A program made the translations under genes and the position numbers. Positions 56,402-64,000 of a stretch of DNA of 64,000 nucleotides are shown here, one piece after another (position 1 is the first letter of the stretch; every line of letters begins with the position of its first letter). The stretch lies in NCBI GenBank assembly GCA_019084245.1, contig JAHRFE010000008.1:1-64000 (forward strand), given 5' to 3'. The notes below the pieces were generated by a model. It ran no database searches. It was not told where the DNA came from and was given only the letters and a program-made list of their open reading frames with translations. The DNA is from Hoeflea sp. Its GTDB lineage: Bacteria > Pseudomonadota > Alphaproteobacteria > Rhizobiales > Rhizobiaceae.

Positions 56402-57840
56402 TGATGCGTCTACGCAATGTGAAAATTCTCGCGACCCTCGGCCCCGCGTCGTCCGATGAAGCGATGATCCAGAAACTGCATGAGGCAGGCGCCGATCTGT
56501 TCCGGATCAATATGAGCCATTCAAGCCATGAACTGATGCGTACGCTGGTTGGTCGCATCCGTGCGGTGGAGAAGAAATGCGGCCGCCCGATCGGCATTCT
56601 AGCCGACCTTCAAGGGCCGAAACTGCGGGTTGGCAAATTCGCAGACGGGTCGGCGACACTGACCGCCGGCCAGACATTCGTCCTCGACAATCGCGACGAG
56701 CCGGGTGATTCGACGCGGGTGTTCCTGCCGCATCCGGAAATCCTTGAAGCGGTCCAACCCGGTCACCGTCTGCTGATCGATGACGGGCGGCTGCAATTGC
56801 TGGCTGTCCAGTCTGACAAGACCTCCATCACCTGCACCGTCGTCGCCGGCACCAAGATCTCCGACAAGAAGGGCGTCAGCCTGCCTGACACCACGCTCGG
56901 AGTTGGCGCGCTGACCGAGAAGGACAGAAGCGATCTGGACGCAGTCCTCGCCGTCAATGATATCGACTGGGTGGCTTTGTCCTTTATTCAGCGGCCCGAG
57001 GATCTGGCCGAAGTGCGCAAGATTGCCCGTGGCCGCGTCGGCCTGATGTCGAAGATCGAAAAACCGCAGGCGCTGGAACGCATCGATGAAATCATCGAAT
57101 TGTCGGATGCGCTGATGGTGGCGCGCGGCGATCTCGGTGTCGAGATGCCGATCGAATCCGTGCCGGGGATCCAGAAACAGCTGACCCGCGCCTGTCGCAA
57201 GGCCGGCAAGCCGGTGGTGGTTGCAACGCAGATGCTGGAATCGATGATCTCGGCGGCGGTTCCCACCCGCGCCGAAGTCTCCGATGTCGCAACCGCCGTG
57301 TTCGAAGGCGCCGATGCGGTGATGCTGTCGGCTGAATCGGCTGCCGGCGACTACCCGGTCGAAGCGGTCACGATGATGGCCTCGATCGCCCGCAAGGTGG
57401 AACGCGATCCGAATTATCCCGGCATCATCTATTCCCAGCGCCCGCAGCCCGACGCCACCGGCGCCGATGCGATTTCGCTGGCCGCGCGCCAGATCGCCGA
57501 AACGCTCAATCTGTCGGCGATCGTCTGCTATACCTCGTCGGGCAATACCGGCCTGCGCGCCGCGCGGGAGCGGCCGAATGTGCCGATCATTGCCCTGTCG
57601 CCGGTGATCCAGACCGCGCGCCGGCTGTCAGTCGTCTGGGGTCTGCATTGCGTGGTGACCCAGGACGCGACGGATCTTGACGACATGGTCGACCGCGCCT
57701 GCCGCATCGCCTTTCGCGAAGGGTTCGGCAAGCCCGGTGATCGCATCATCATTTCCGCGGGCGTACCGCTCGGCACGCCGGGCTCGACCAACATGCTGCG
57801 CATTGCCTATATCGGCTCAGACGGCATGACCGGGATCTGA
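56401..57840 (+). CDS. pyk: Pyruvate kinase
   Basis: Pyk transfers phosphate from phosphoenolpyruvate to ADP at the end of glycolysis. The 479-residue product has RNVKILATLGPASSD at the N-terminus, the signature ADLQGPKLRVG, the active-site Lys region LMSKIEKPQALERIDEI and MVARGDLGVEMPIE for Mg and phosphate binding. It continues through ATQMLESMI and the C-terminal regulatory domain. Length is normal. Two ATG codons (56401, 56404) are in frame; the first overlaps the DUF1036 stop. It is followed by a convergent hydrolase gene. Confidence 0.96.
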   Translation: MMRLRNVKILATLGPASSDEAMIQKLHEAGADLFRINMSHSSHELMRTLVGRIRAVEKKCGRPIGILADLQGPKLRVGKFADGSATLTAGQTFVLDNRDEPGDSTRVFLPHPEILEAVQPGHRLLIDDGRLQLLAVQSDKTSITCTVVAGTKISDKKGVSLPDTTLGVGALTEKDRSDLDAVLAVNDIDWVALSFIQRPEDLAEVRKIARGRVGLMSKIEKPQALERIDEIIELSDALMVARGDLGVEMPIESVPGIQKQLTRACRKAGKPVVVATQMLESMISAAVPTRAEVSDVATAVFEGADAVMLSAESAAGDYPVEAVTMMASIARKVERDPNYPGIIYSQRPQPDATGADAISLAARQIAETLNLSAIVCYTSSGNTGLRAARERPNVPIIALSPVIQTARRLSVVWGLHCVVTQDATDLDDMVDRACRIAFREGFGKPGDRIIISAGVPLGTPGSTNMLRIAYIGSDGMTGI

Positions 57841-57872
57841 CAGCCCGCACCAGGGATCGCTGACGCGGCCTG

Positions 57873-58934
57873 TTATCCGGCGGAGGGAGCTTCGCCGGGA
57901 CAGGTTGCGTCATCGCCGGCGAGCGCCGCCTCGGCCGCTGCGGCCGCGGCCTTGAGATCGACCGGGAAGCCCGCCATCTTCTCGATCGCCCGTATCGCGA
58001 GATCGGTTGTGACATGATCGGGCTTGTGGCCGAGATTGCGAATCCAGATCAGTTCCGCGCCCGGGATGTCGCGTGCCAGCCCCTCGGAGTGAATATGGGC
58101 CAGCACCACCGAATCGCTGTCGCCGGTGATGATGACCGTCGGCGCGGTGATTTCACTGTACCGCGGCGCAACGCGGGTGGCGTAGGGCTGGAGGTTATGG
58201 ACATCGATGGCGTTGTTGCGAAACGCCTCCGGCCGGAGCACCAGGGCCGGCGCGGTTTGAGTGACATAGTCATCTGGTTTCGGATTTGGCGCGAAGACGC
58301 AGGCGGAGCCGCTTTCGAGCCGGCTGAGCCCGGCGGGGACCGCAAACGTATGGGCGAACAACGGGCCGATGAGCGGGGTGCTCGTCAGGCCGTAATACCA
58401 GGCAATTCCCCCTGGCCAGGGATGGGTGGCGGGCGCCAAGAACACCAGCCCGGCCGTCATTTCGGGGTGGCCGAGCGCCAGACTTGCCGCAATCGCCCCG
58501 CCGAAGGAATGACCGATGATGATGGCGCTGGATATTCCCTTGGCTTGCATCGCGCGGATGATCGCGTTCGCCTGGCCATCGGGGGTGTTGTTTTCACTGC
58601 CGCCGCGGTCTGACCAGCCATGCCCGGGACGGTCAATGAACAGCATTTCGGCGCGGCCCTCGAACTTGCTTCTGAACGGGATGAGTTGATCACGCAAATT
58701 GCCGCTGGCGCCGTGAATGAAAACAAGCGCCGGCAGGTCGGCGGTGTCTGGACGCGGGATGTGCACGGCGTGAAGCCTGTAGTCGCCGACATCGATCATC
58801 TCGCCGATTGGCGGATAAAGCGCCTCGATTTCACGGGCTTTCACCTGGGTCCATGCGACGAGAGCGGCGAGGAGCAAGACCAGGGCGAGGATAAGATAGA
58901 TCATGAAGGTTCGGATCGGTCTTGGGAGGGGCAT
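57873..58934 (-). CDS. Membrane-anchored alpha/beta hydrolase
   Basis: A 353-residue protein with one N-terminal membrane helix (about 11-30, MIYLILALVLLLAALVAW) and an alpha/beta hydrolase domain: oxyanion region LVFIHGASGNLRDQL, FIDRPGHGWSDR, nucleophile elbow IIGHSFGGAIA and the acid/His near the C-terminus (ITGDSDSVV, RNLGHKPDH). It likely faces the periplasm; the substrate is unknown. An Ala-rich tail is present. The ATG at 58934 and another at 58904 are both possible, and neither has a strong ribosome-binding site. Confidence 0.85.
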   Translation of the reverse strand: MPLPRPIRTFMIYLILALVLLLAALVAWTQVKAREIEALYPPIGEMIDVGDYRLHAVHIPRPDTADLPALVFIHGASGNLRDQLIPFRSKFEGRAEMLFIDRPGHGWSDRGGSENNTPDGQANAIIRAMQAKGISSAIIIGHSFGGAIAASLALGHPEMTAGLVFLAPATHPWPGGIAWYYGLTSTPLIGPLFAHTFAVPAGLSRLESGSACVFAPNPKPDDYVTQTAPALVLRPEAFRNNAIDVHNLQPYATRVAPRYSEITAPTVIITGDSDSVVLAHIHSEGLARDIPGAELIWIRNLGHKPDHVTTDLAIRAIEKMAGFPVDLKAAAAAAEAALAGDDATCPGEAPSAG

Positions 58935-59022
58935 GATGGAACAATGCTTGAGCGCGGGGAGGGAAGGGGACGTTTGCCCCATCTCCCATGACGATGAAGT
59001 GTGGATAAAGTTTCAGGAGCGA

Positions 59023-59634
59023 TCAGGTCCTGCTGCCAGAAAGCTTGTCGGCCAGTTCCCCAACCTTTTCCTGGGCCTGGCGATTGGCGGGGTAGATCTC
59101 CAGCATCTGTTCCCAGGCTCTGAGTTCAAGTTCGTCGTTACCCGAGGCTGACAGGATCGCTGCCATGCCGGCGATGGCGCCGAAATGACGCGGCTCTAGC
59201 GTCAGGACCCGATTGATGTCCACCATGGACTTCCCGTGATTGCCCATCATGAAATGCAGGGTCGCCCTGCGGTTCCAGCCTTCGACGTAGTCCGGCTTGA
59301 GAACGATCACCTGGTCGAGCAGATCGAGCGCCAGGCCATTCTTGCTGTCGGTGACGGCCTTGTCGGCCCATTGCATCAGGAGATTGACGGTGGCGCTGCC
59401 CGAGTCGCGCCATTCCGCCCAGATCCGTTCACTGATTCGCTTGGCCTGTTGGTCGTTGCGCTCGCGCTTGAGGTCCGAGAACAGGGTGTCGAGTGTGGCG
59501 GCAGGTTTCGCCGATGCGCTGGACGCAGGTGGCGCAAGCCCGGATTGAGCCGATGCTGGCGTGACTGGCGCGCCTGCGATGAGGGCGGCGGCAACGGGCG
59601 GGGCAAGGAACTTTAAAAACAGAAAATGGCGCAT
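59023..59634 (-). CDS. Exported tetratricopeptide-repeat protein
   Basis: A 203-residue protein with a signal peptide (FLKFLAPPVAAALIAGAPVTPASA). A short Ala/Ser/Pro linker precedes three or so TPR-like helical pairs (about residues 75-185), for example LALDLLDQVIVLKPDYVEGWNRRATLHFMMGNHGKSMVDINRVLTLEPRHFGAIAG, where the Leu-Pro spacing repeats every 34 residues. TPR proteins act as scaffolds; no partner is evident. It lies between the alpha/beta hydrolase and rpmJ genes, all in the same direction. Confidence 0.85.
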   Translation of the reverse strand: MRHFLFLKFLAPPVAAALIAGAPVTPASAQSGLAPPASSASAKPAATLDTLFSDLKRERNDQQAKRISERIWAEWRDSGSATVNLLMQWADKAVTDSKNGLALDLLDQVIVLKPDYVEGWNRRATLHFMMGNHGKSMVDINRVLTLEPRHFGAIAGMAAILSASGNDELELRAWEQMLEIYPANRQAQEKVGELADKLSGSRT

Positions 59635-59704
59635 GACGGAAAACTAGTCCGTCTGCGCCAAATTTCAAATGCAAATTTCAGTGAAGGCCAAGCAGCCGGC
59701 AGCT

Positions 59705-59830
59705 TCAGCCCTGACGAGCCTTGAAGCGCGGGTTCTGCTTGTTGATGATGTAAACCCGGCCCTTGCGGCGAACCAGACGGTTGTCGCGGTGACGGGCCTT
59801 GAGCGCCTTAAGCGAATTCTTGATCTTCAT
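59705..59830 (-). CDS. rpmJ: 50S ribosomal protein L36
   Basis: A 41-residue very basic protein, [19 protein letters not shown] followed by [22 protein letters not shown], which is the alphaproteobacterial L36 that binds 23S rRNA in the large subunit. It belongs to the zinc-free type, as no Cys residues are present. It stands alone and not in the spc operon, as is usual in rhizobia. The gene is too short for most open-frame searches. The 148 bp between it and purK contain its promoter. Confidence 0.95.
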   Translation of the reverse strand: MKIKNSLKALKARHRDNRLVRRKGRVYIINKQNPRFKARQG

Positions 59831-59978
59831 TGTTCTGATCCGCGCGTTATCTGGGCGGCCAGGCCGCCTATTCATTCAAAAGCGCGCCAGCCAGGGACGC
59901 GCTCATCGGTTGGCAGGCATGTAGCCGCTTGGGCATTTGCTGTCAACTCCGGCAAGGCTGTTTCCGACCGGAAACCGC

Positions 59979-61076
59979 TCAGGAATTGAGCTTTGGCGGG
60001 GAAATCCGCGTCACATGGCCCATCTTGCGGCCGGGCCGCGCTTCCGATTTGCCATAGAGATGGATCACCGCGCCGGGTTCGGCGGCCAGATCGACCAGCT
60101 TGCCGATATCGTCGCCGATGAGGTTTTCCATCACGCAGTCGGAATGCCGTTTCGGGTCGCCGAGCGGCAGGCCGGTGATGGCGCGAATGTGCTGCTCGAA
60201 TTGCGAAATCGCGCAGGCAGCTTCGGTCCAGTGACCGGAATTGTGAACCCTGGGCGCGATTTCGTTGACCAGCAGCCGGTGGCCTGCCCCATCGCGGACA
60301 GCGAAGAACTCCACCGCAAAGACGCCGACATAGTCCAGGTGATTCGCAATGGCCGCTGCAATCCTGAGCGCTTCGGTGCAGGCCTCGGGTCCGAGGGCTG
60401 AGGGAACCGTCGAAGTATGCAGGATATGATCGCGATGGACATTCTGCACCACATCATACGCGCGGACCTCGCCCGACAGGCCGCGCGCGGCAACCACCGA
60501 GACTTCGTGTTCGAAATGGACAAAGGATTCAAGGATCGCCATCTGGCCACTCATGGCGGCAAAAGCGGCCTCTGCGTCGTCCGGCCGGACGAGTTTCGCC
60601 TGGCCCTTGCCGTCATACCCCAGCCGGGTTGTCTTCAAGACAGCGGGCAGCCCGGTGGTGACGATGGCCTGTTCAAGATCCTCCCGGTTGGAGACAGCGG
60701 CGAACAAGGCTGTTTCAGCACCCAGTTCCCGCGCCATGGTCTTTTCGAGCAGCCGGTCCTGCGCGACTTCCAGCGCTTTCGAGCCCGGACGGACGGGGAC
60801 GCGCGATTCGAGCGAACGGACCGCCTCAACGGGCACATTCTCGAATTCATAAGTCACGACATCGCAGAGCGCCACCAATTGATCGAGCGCTTCGGCGTCG
60901 TCATAGCGAGCGACGATCTGGCTGTTGGCGACCTGGGCTGCGGGCGCATGCAAATCCGGTTCGAGAATGACGGTCTTGTAGCCCAGCCGCGCCGCCGCCA
61001 TTGCCAGCATCCGGCCGAGCTGTCCGCCGCCAATGATGCCGATGACTGATCCAGGCGGGAGCGGCTTGGCGTTCAT
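59979..61076 (-). CDS. purK: N5-carboxyaminoimidazole ribonucleotide synthase
   Basis: PurK makes N5-CAIR from AIR, bicarbonate and ATP in purine synthesis; PurE then converts it to CAIR. The 365-residue product begins with [31 protein letters not shown]. Its ATP-grasp domain carries [13 protein letters not shown] (glycine-rich loop), FAVEFF and [14 protein letters not shown] (metal ligands). The start overlaps the purE stop by 4 nt (ATGA), so the two enzymes are translationally coupled. Confidence 0.96.
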   Translation of the reverse strand: MNAKPLPPGSVIGIIGGGQLGRMLAMAAARLGYKTVILEPDLHAPAAQVANSQIVARYDDAEALDQLVALCDVVTYEFENVPVEAVRSLESRVPVRPGSKALEVAQDRLLEKTMARELGAETALFAAVSNREDLEQAIVTTGLPAVLKTTRLGYDGKGQAKLVRPDDAEAAFAAMSGQMAILESFVHFEHEVSVVAARGLSGEVRAYDVVQNVHRDHILHTSTVPSALGPEACTEALRIAAAIANHLDYVGVFAVEFFAVRDGAGHRLLVNEIAPRVHNSGHWTEAACAISQFEQHIRAITGLPLGDPKRHSDCVMENLIGDDIGKLVDLAAEPGAVIHLYGKSEARPGRKMGHVTRISPPKLNS

Positions 61077-61573
61077 GGCTGATCGACCGGGTGATCGGCC
61101 ACGGCGTCCGTGCGGGCCTGGCGCCAGGCGTCGAGGCGCTCAGCCAGTGCCGCGTCGGACAGGGCGAGGACGGAAGCCGCCAGCAAGGCCGCGTTGATCG
61201 CGCCCGGCTTGCCGATCGCCAATGTGCCGACGGGAATGCCGGCCGGCATCTGGACGATGGACAAGAGGCTGTCCTGCCCGGACAGCGCCCTGGATTCCAC
61301 CGGGACGCCAAAAACCGGCAGAGGCGTGAAGGCCGCGGTCATGCCGGGAAGATGGGCTGCGCCGCCCGCGCCGGCGATGATCACCTTGAAACCGTCAGCC
61401 CGGGCGCCTTTGGCAAAGGCCACAAGGCGATCGGGCGTCCGGTGCGCGGAGACAATCAGCGGCTGGTGGGAAATGCCAAGGTCGGCAAGTGTTTCGCAGG
61501 CGTGTTTCATTGTGGGCCAGTCAGACTGACTGCCCATTATCACGGCCACCTTCGGCTCTTCTGCAAGGGTCAT
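61073..61573 (-). CDS. purE: N5-CAIR mutase
   Basis: PurE class I converts N5-CAIR to CAIR, using no cofactor. The 166-residue product has the typical N-terminus [14 protein letters not shown], the catalytic His H44 in [10 protein letters not shown] and the binding loop [26 protein letters not shown]. The C-terminal ends with QARTDAV. The ATG at 61573 has GGGGAG six bases upstream, and longer frames reaching 61690 lack family support. It is the first gene of purE-purK. Confidence 0.96.
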   Translation of the reverse strand: MTLAEEPKVAVIMGSQSDWPTMKHACETLADLGISHQPLIVSAHRTPDRLVAFAKGARADGFKVIIAGAGGAAHLPGMTAAFTPLPVFGVPVESRALSGQDSLLSIVQMPAGIPVGTLAIGKPGAINAALLAASVLALSDAALAERLDAWRQARTDAVADHPVDQP

Positions 61574-61587
61574 GCGCAACTCCCCGG

Positions 61588-61791
61588 TCAGGCGATGATA
61601 TCGGGGATGAGTTGGTCCTCGAGCTCGGTAATCTTGTCCTTGATCGCCAGCTTCTTCTTTTTCATGCGCTGAATGCGCAACTGGTCGCATCCAGTCTGGA
61701 TCATGGCGTTAATCGCAACGTCGAAGTCTTCGTGTTCATGGCGCAGCCGCGCCACGAGCATACGGCGCTCCGCCTGTTCCTGATCGGACAT
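61588..61791 (-). CDS. YdcH/DUF465 family small protein
   Basis: A 67-residue helical protein of the DUF465 (YdcH) family: [22 protein letters not shown] then the basic cluster [20 protein letters not shown], the family hallmark. These small proteins are common in alphaproteobacteria and of unknown role. The ATG at 61791 has GGGGA seven bases upstream. It ends 14 bp before the purE start and could be in the same transcript. A second DUF465 gene lies divergently at 62003. Confidence 0.88.
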   Translation of the reverse strand: MSDQEQAERRMLVARLRHEHEDFDVAINAMIQTGCDQLRIQRMKKKKLAIKDKITELEDQLIPDIIA

Positions 61792-62002
61792 ACAGTTTCC
61801 CCGTCTCACGCATGCTGTCGGAGCTGGTCCGACCCTTTTGTCGTTCGGGCGCTCGTAGCACAGAATCGGGTGTAACAGGAAGTTACCCGTACCAAAGAAA
61901 TCACCTTCGACAAAAGCGAAAAGCCATGTCACACTCAACGGTGTCAACAAACGATTTGCTCCGGTGCTCCGGTGCCGGCGCATTCCATAAAAGGAGTCGC
62001 TT

Positions 62003-62179
62003 ATGTCGATTGATGCACATCTTGCCACACTTGAGAGAAAGCACGGCGAACTGGACGAAGAGCTTCGGTCCGTGCAAGCCCAGCCCTCTGTCCACGACGA
62101 GCAAATCGTGGATATCAAGCGACGCAAGCTGCGACTCAAGGATCAAATCAATCGGTTGCGTTCAGACACGCAACATTGA
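62003..62179 (+). CDS. YdcH/DUF465 family small protein (second copy)
   Basis: A 58-residue protein, MSIDAHLATLERKHGELDEE and then a region ending DIKRRKLRLKDQINRLRSDTQH, typical of DUF465. It has a clear AAGGAG site (61991-61996) six bases before the ATG and a terminator directly after it, so it is a complete one-gene unit. The function is unknown. The intergenic stretch 61792-62002 has a GTAAC/GTTAC inverted repeat (61872-61886) that might be an operator. Confidence 0.9.
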   Translation: MSIDAHLATLERKHGELDEELRSVQAQPSVHDEQIVDIKRRKLRLKDQINRLRSDTQH

Positions 62180-62208
62180 TCATGAGCCCATGACACGAAG
62201 ATGACAGG

Positions 62209-62237
62209 CGCGGGGATTTCTCCCCCGCGTCTTTTTT
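62209..62237 (+). terminator. Intrinsic terminator of the second DUF465 gene
   Basis: CGCGGGG (62209-62215) pairs with CCCCGCG (62223-62229), with a 7-nt loop, followed by TC and six T residues (62232-62237). It lies 30 bp after the stop codon. Confidence 0.88.
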
Positions 62238-62265
62238 CTGAAATCATAGGAAAAACGTTCCTGCA

Positions 62266-62523
62266 TCACGACCAGAACTGATCGATCCAGAGGTTCAAAT
62301 GCATGAAGCCGCCGGTATTGACGGCGTAGATCCGGCGCGTGCCTTGATTGGTGACGGTTACCAGATTGCAGTCGAGAAGCGCCTTGAGATGCTGGGACAC
62401 CGCCGGACGACTGATCGGCAGGCCATCGGCCAGTTCATTGACCGTCCGCGGCTTGCGGCGCAATTCCTCAAGCAGGTAGCGCCTGTTCGGATCAGCGATG
62501 GCTTGAAAAGCATCCGTGGTCAT
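62266..62523 (-). CDS. ArsR-family winged-helix regulator
   Basis: An 85-residue winged helix-turn-helix protein: AIADPNRRYLLEELRRKPRTVNELADGLPISRPAVSQHLKALLDCNLV, followed by the wing QGTRRIYAVNTGG. It is of the short, metal-independent ArsR type; only one Cys is present and the metal-binding motif ELCVCDL is absent. Such regulators often pair with an SRPBCC-type (AHSA1) gene, but none lies here. The acyl-CoA synthetase gene upstream ends 103 bp away. Confidence 0.88.
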   Translation of the reverse strand: MTTDAFQAIADPNRRYLLEELRRKPRTVNELADGLPISRPAVSQHLKALLDCNLVTVTNQGTRRIYAVNTGGFMHLNLWIDQFWS

Positions 62524-62626
62524 CCGGTCAAGCTAAGATAAAGCATTCGGGCCGGCAAGGTTTTTTATGTGCGCTGCAACCAAGTGGTTGTGCGGCAGAA
62601 TACTGGCCTGGTGCCACCCCGCAGTT

Positions 62627-64000
62627 TCAGGTCTGGCCCAAGGTCTTGGCTTCGTCACGCAGAAGATATTTCTGGATCTTGCCGGTCGAAGTCTTGGGGA
62701 CTTCGTGAAAGACCACGGTGCGCGGACATTTGAACCGGGCCAGCAAGCCCCGGCAATGCTCGATGACCTCTGCTTCGGTGAGGCTGTGACCGGGACGCAC
62801 TTCAACGAAAGCGCACGGGGTTTCGCCCCATTTGTCATCGGGCCGCGCCACCACGGCGGCGGCCAGGATGGCCGGATGCTTGTAGAGCGCGTCTTCCACC
62901 TCGATCGAAGAGATATTCTCGCCGCCGGAGATGATGATGTCCTTGGACCGGTCCTTGAGCTGCAGGTAGCCGTCGGGATGCATGACGCCCAGATCGCCGG
63001 AGTGGAACCAGCCGCCACGGAAGGCCTCTGCGCTGGCGGAGGGATTTTTCAGATACCCCTTCATCACGATGTTGCCGCGGAACATGACCTCGCCGATGGT
63101 CTCGCCATCCGCAGGCGTTTTCTCCATGGTTTCGGGGTCCATCACAGCCAGGTCTTCCAGCGCCGGATATCGTACGCCCTGACGCGCCTTCTTGGTGGTG
63201 CGGGCGCTTCGCTCAAGCGCCGACCACTCGGCCTTCCATTCGTTGACAACCGCCGGGCCGTAAGTCTCGGTCAGCCCGTAGAGATGAACCACCTCGAAAC
63301 CGGCGTCGGCCATGCCGGCGAGAACCGCTTCAGGGGGAGGTGCTGCGGCGGTGTTGAAGCTGACGGTGTGGGAGAAGTCGCGCTTGTCGGCGTCGGCGGC
63401 GTTCAGCAGGGTCGACATCACGATCGGCGCACCGCACAGATGGGTGACACCGTGATCGGCAATGGCGTCGTACATGGCCTTGGCCCGGACCCAGCGGAGA
63501 CAGACATGGGTGCCGCCGACAACACTCAGCGTCCAGGGAAAGCACCAGCCATTGCAGTGAAACATCGGCAGGGTCCAGAGATAGACCGGGTGGCGTCCCA
63601 TGCCGGATGCGATCACGTTGGAATAGCCCATCAGGGCCGCGCCGCGGTGATGATAGACCACGCCCTTGGGGTTTCCGGTGGTGCCGGAGGTGTAATTGAG
63701 CGAAATGGACTCCCATTCATCGGCAGGCAGGGTTCGGGTGAAATCCGCGGGGGCCGCGAGAACGAATTCGTTGTAATCGTGGGTTCCAATGCGCCCGCCC
63801 TTTGGGAAGGGGGCGTCAGCCGGGTATTCCGTGTCGTCGTAGTCGACAATCACGGGCCGGACTTCGGCGAGATCGAGCGCCAGGGCCATGACGGCGGAAA
63901 ACTCGCGATCGACAATGAGAACCTTGCACTCGGCGTGATCGAGCTGGAAAGCGATCGCCTGGGCGTCGAGCCGCGTGTTGATGGAATGAAGCACCGCGCC
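62627..64000 (-). CDS. Acyl-CoA synthetase (AMP-forming), 5' end outside the window
   Basis: The C-terminal 457 codons of a class I adenylate-forming enzyme that activates a fatty or short-chain acid to its CoA ester. The ATP-binding loop YTSGTTGNPKGV, the YGLTETYGP motif, GWFHSGDLGVMHPDGY and the final PKTSTGKIQKYLLR (catalytic Lys) are present. The segment LHSINTRLDAQAIAFQLDHAE lies near the edge; the family usually has about 85 more residues before it, so the start lies past 64000. The medium/long-chain type is most likely. Confidence 0.92.
   Translation of the reverse strand, partial: GAVLHSINTRLDAQAIAFQLDHAECKVLIVDREFSAVMALALDLAEVRPVIVDYDDTEYPADAPFPKGGRIGTHDYNEFVLAAPADFTRTLPADEWESISLNYTSGTTGNPKGVVYHHRGAALMGYSNVIASGMGRHPVYLWTLPMFHCNGWCFPWTLSVVGGTHVCLRWVRAKAMYDAIADHGVTHLCGAPIVMSTLLNAADADKRDFSHTVSFNTAAAPPPEAVLAGMADAGFEVVHLYGLTETYGPAVVNEWKAEWSALERSARTTKKARQGVRYPALEDLAVMDPETMEKTPADGETIGEVMFRGNIVMKGYLKNPSASAEAFRGGWFHSGDLGVMHPDGYLQLKDRSKDIIISGGENISSIEVEDALYKHPAILAAAVVARPDDKWGETPCAFVEVRPGHSLTEAEVIEHCRGLLARFKCPRTVVFHEVPKTSTGKIQKYLLRDEAKTLGQT

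Overview
The window is one continuous, GC-rich alphaproteobacterial chromosome segment. The gene set points to the Rhizobiales: CpdR, GapR, a Brucella-type Omp10 lipoprotein, homospermidine synthase, a glgPBCA-pgm glycogen operon and an mmgR-type sRNA beside a suhB/hisN-like gene. A marine Rhizobiaceae/Hoeflea-like genome would fit, but that is inference. No insertion sequence, phage, integrase or CRISPR array was seen. The content is mostly housekeeping with a few accessory cassettes.

Layout. 0-6.8 kb: rpsU with its terminator (minus), then heterotetrameric sarcosine oxidase soxB-(cupin)-soxD-soxA-soxG (plus), then a MaoC-type hydratase facing it. 6.9-17.9 kb: a tightly packed minus-strand glycogen operon, transcribed glgP-glgB-glgC-glgA-pgm-glgX, in which most stops and starts overlap. 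18-23 kb: tRNA-Val, cpdR, an N-formylglutamate amidohydrolase, an mmgR/suhB-type sRNA, hisN, pldB, a structured intergenic region, and an hsp20 gene behind a ROSE-type RNA thermometer. 23-25.7 kb: a minus-strand bufferin-type RiPP operon (DUF2282 precursor, DUF692/MNIO enzyme, DUF2063 partner, DoxX membrane protein), the most notable system here. 25.8-34 kb: threonine aldolase and glutamate synthase gltB-(small membrane ORF)-gltD, with a perfect palindrome upstream. 34-43 kb: cell-envelope genes (DUF459, lytic transglycosylase, galU, outer-membrane barrel, kdsD, NfeD/SPFH pair) and hemH. 43-52 kb: a 5'-nucleotidase with a LysM tail, a PaaK-like protein, omp10, homospermidine synthase, pepF and an orphan sigma54 activator. 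52-64 kb: a DUF882 peptidase-like protein, gapR, a second N-formylglutamate amidohydrolase, DUF1036-pyk, an alpha/beta hydrolase, a TPR protein, rpmJ, purEK, two DUF465 genes, an ArsR regulator and an acyl-CoA synthetase cut by the right edge.

How the genes work together. The sox genes feed C1 units from sarcosine into folate. The glg operon builds and degrades glycogen. GltBD assimilates ammonia. The mmgR-type sRNA belongs to a family linked in Sinorhizobium to carbon-storage granules. The bufferin operon is expected to make a secreted, post-translationally modified, metal-binding peptide. Start codons were chosen from ribosome-binding sites, 4-nt stop/start overlaps and family N-termini. 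Where no clear ribosome-binding site exists, this is stated.
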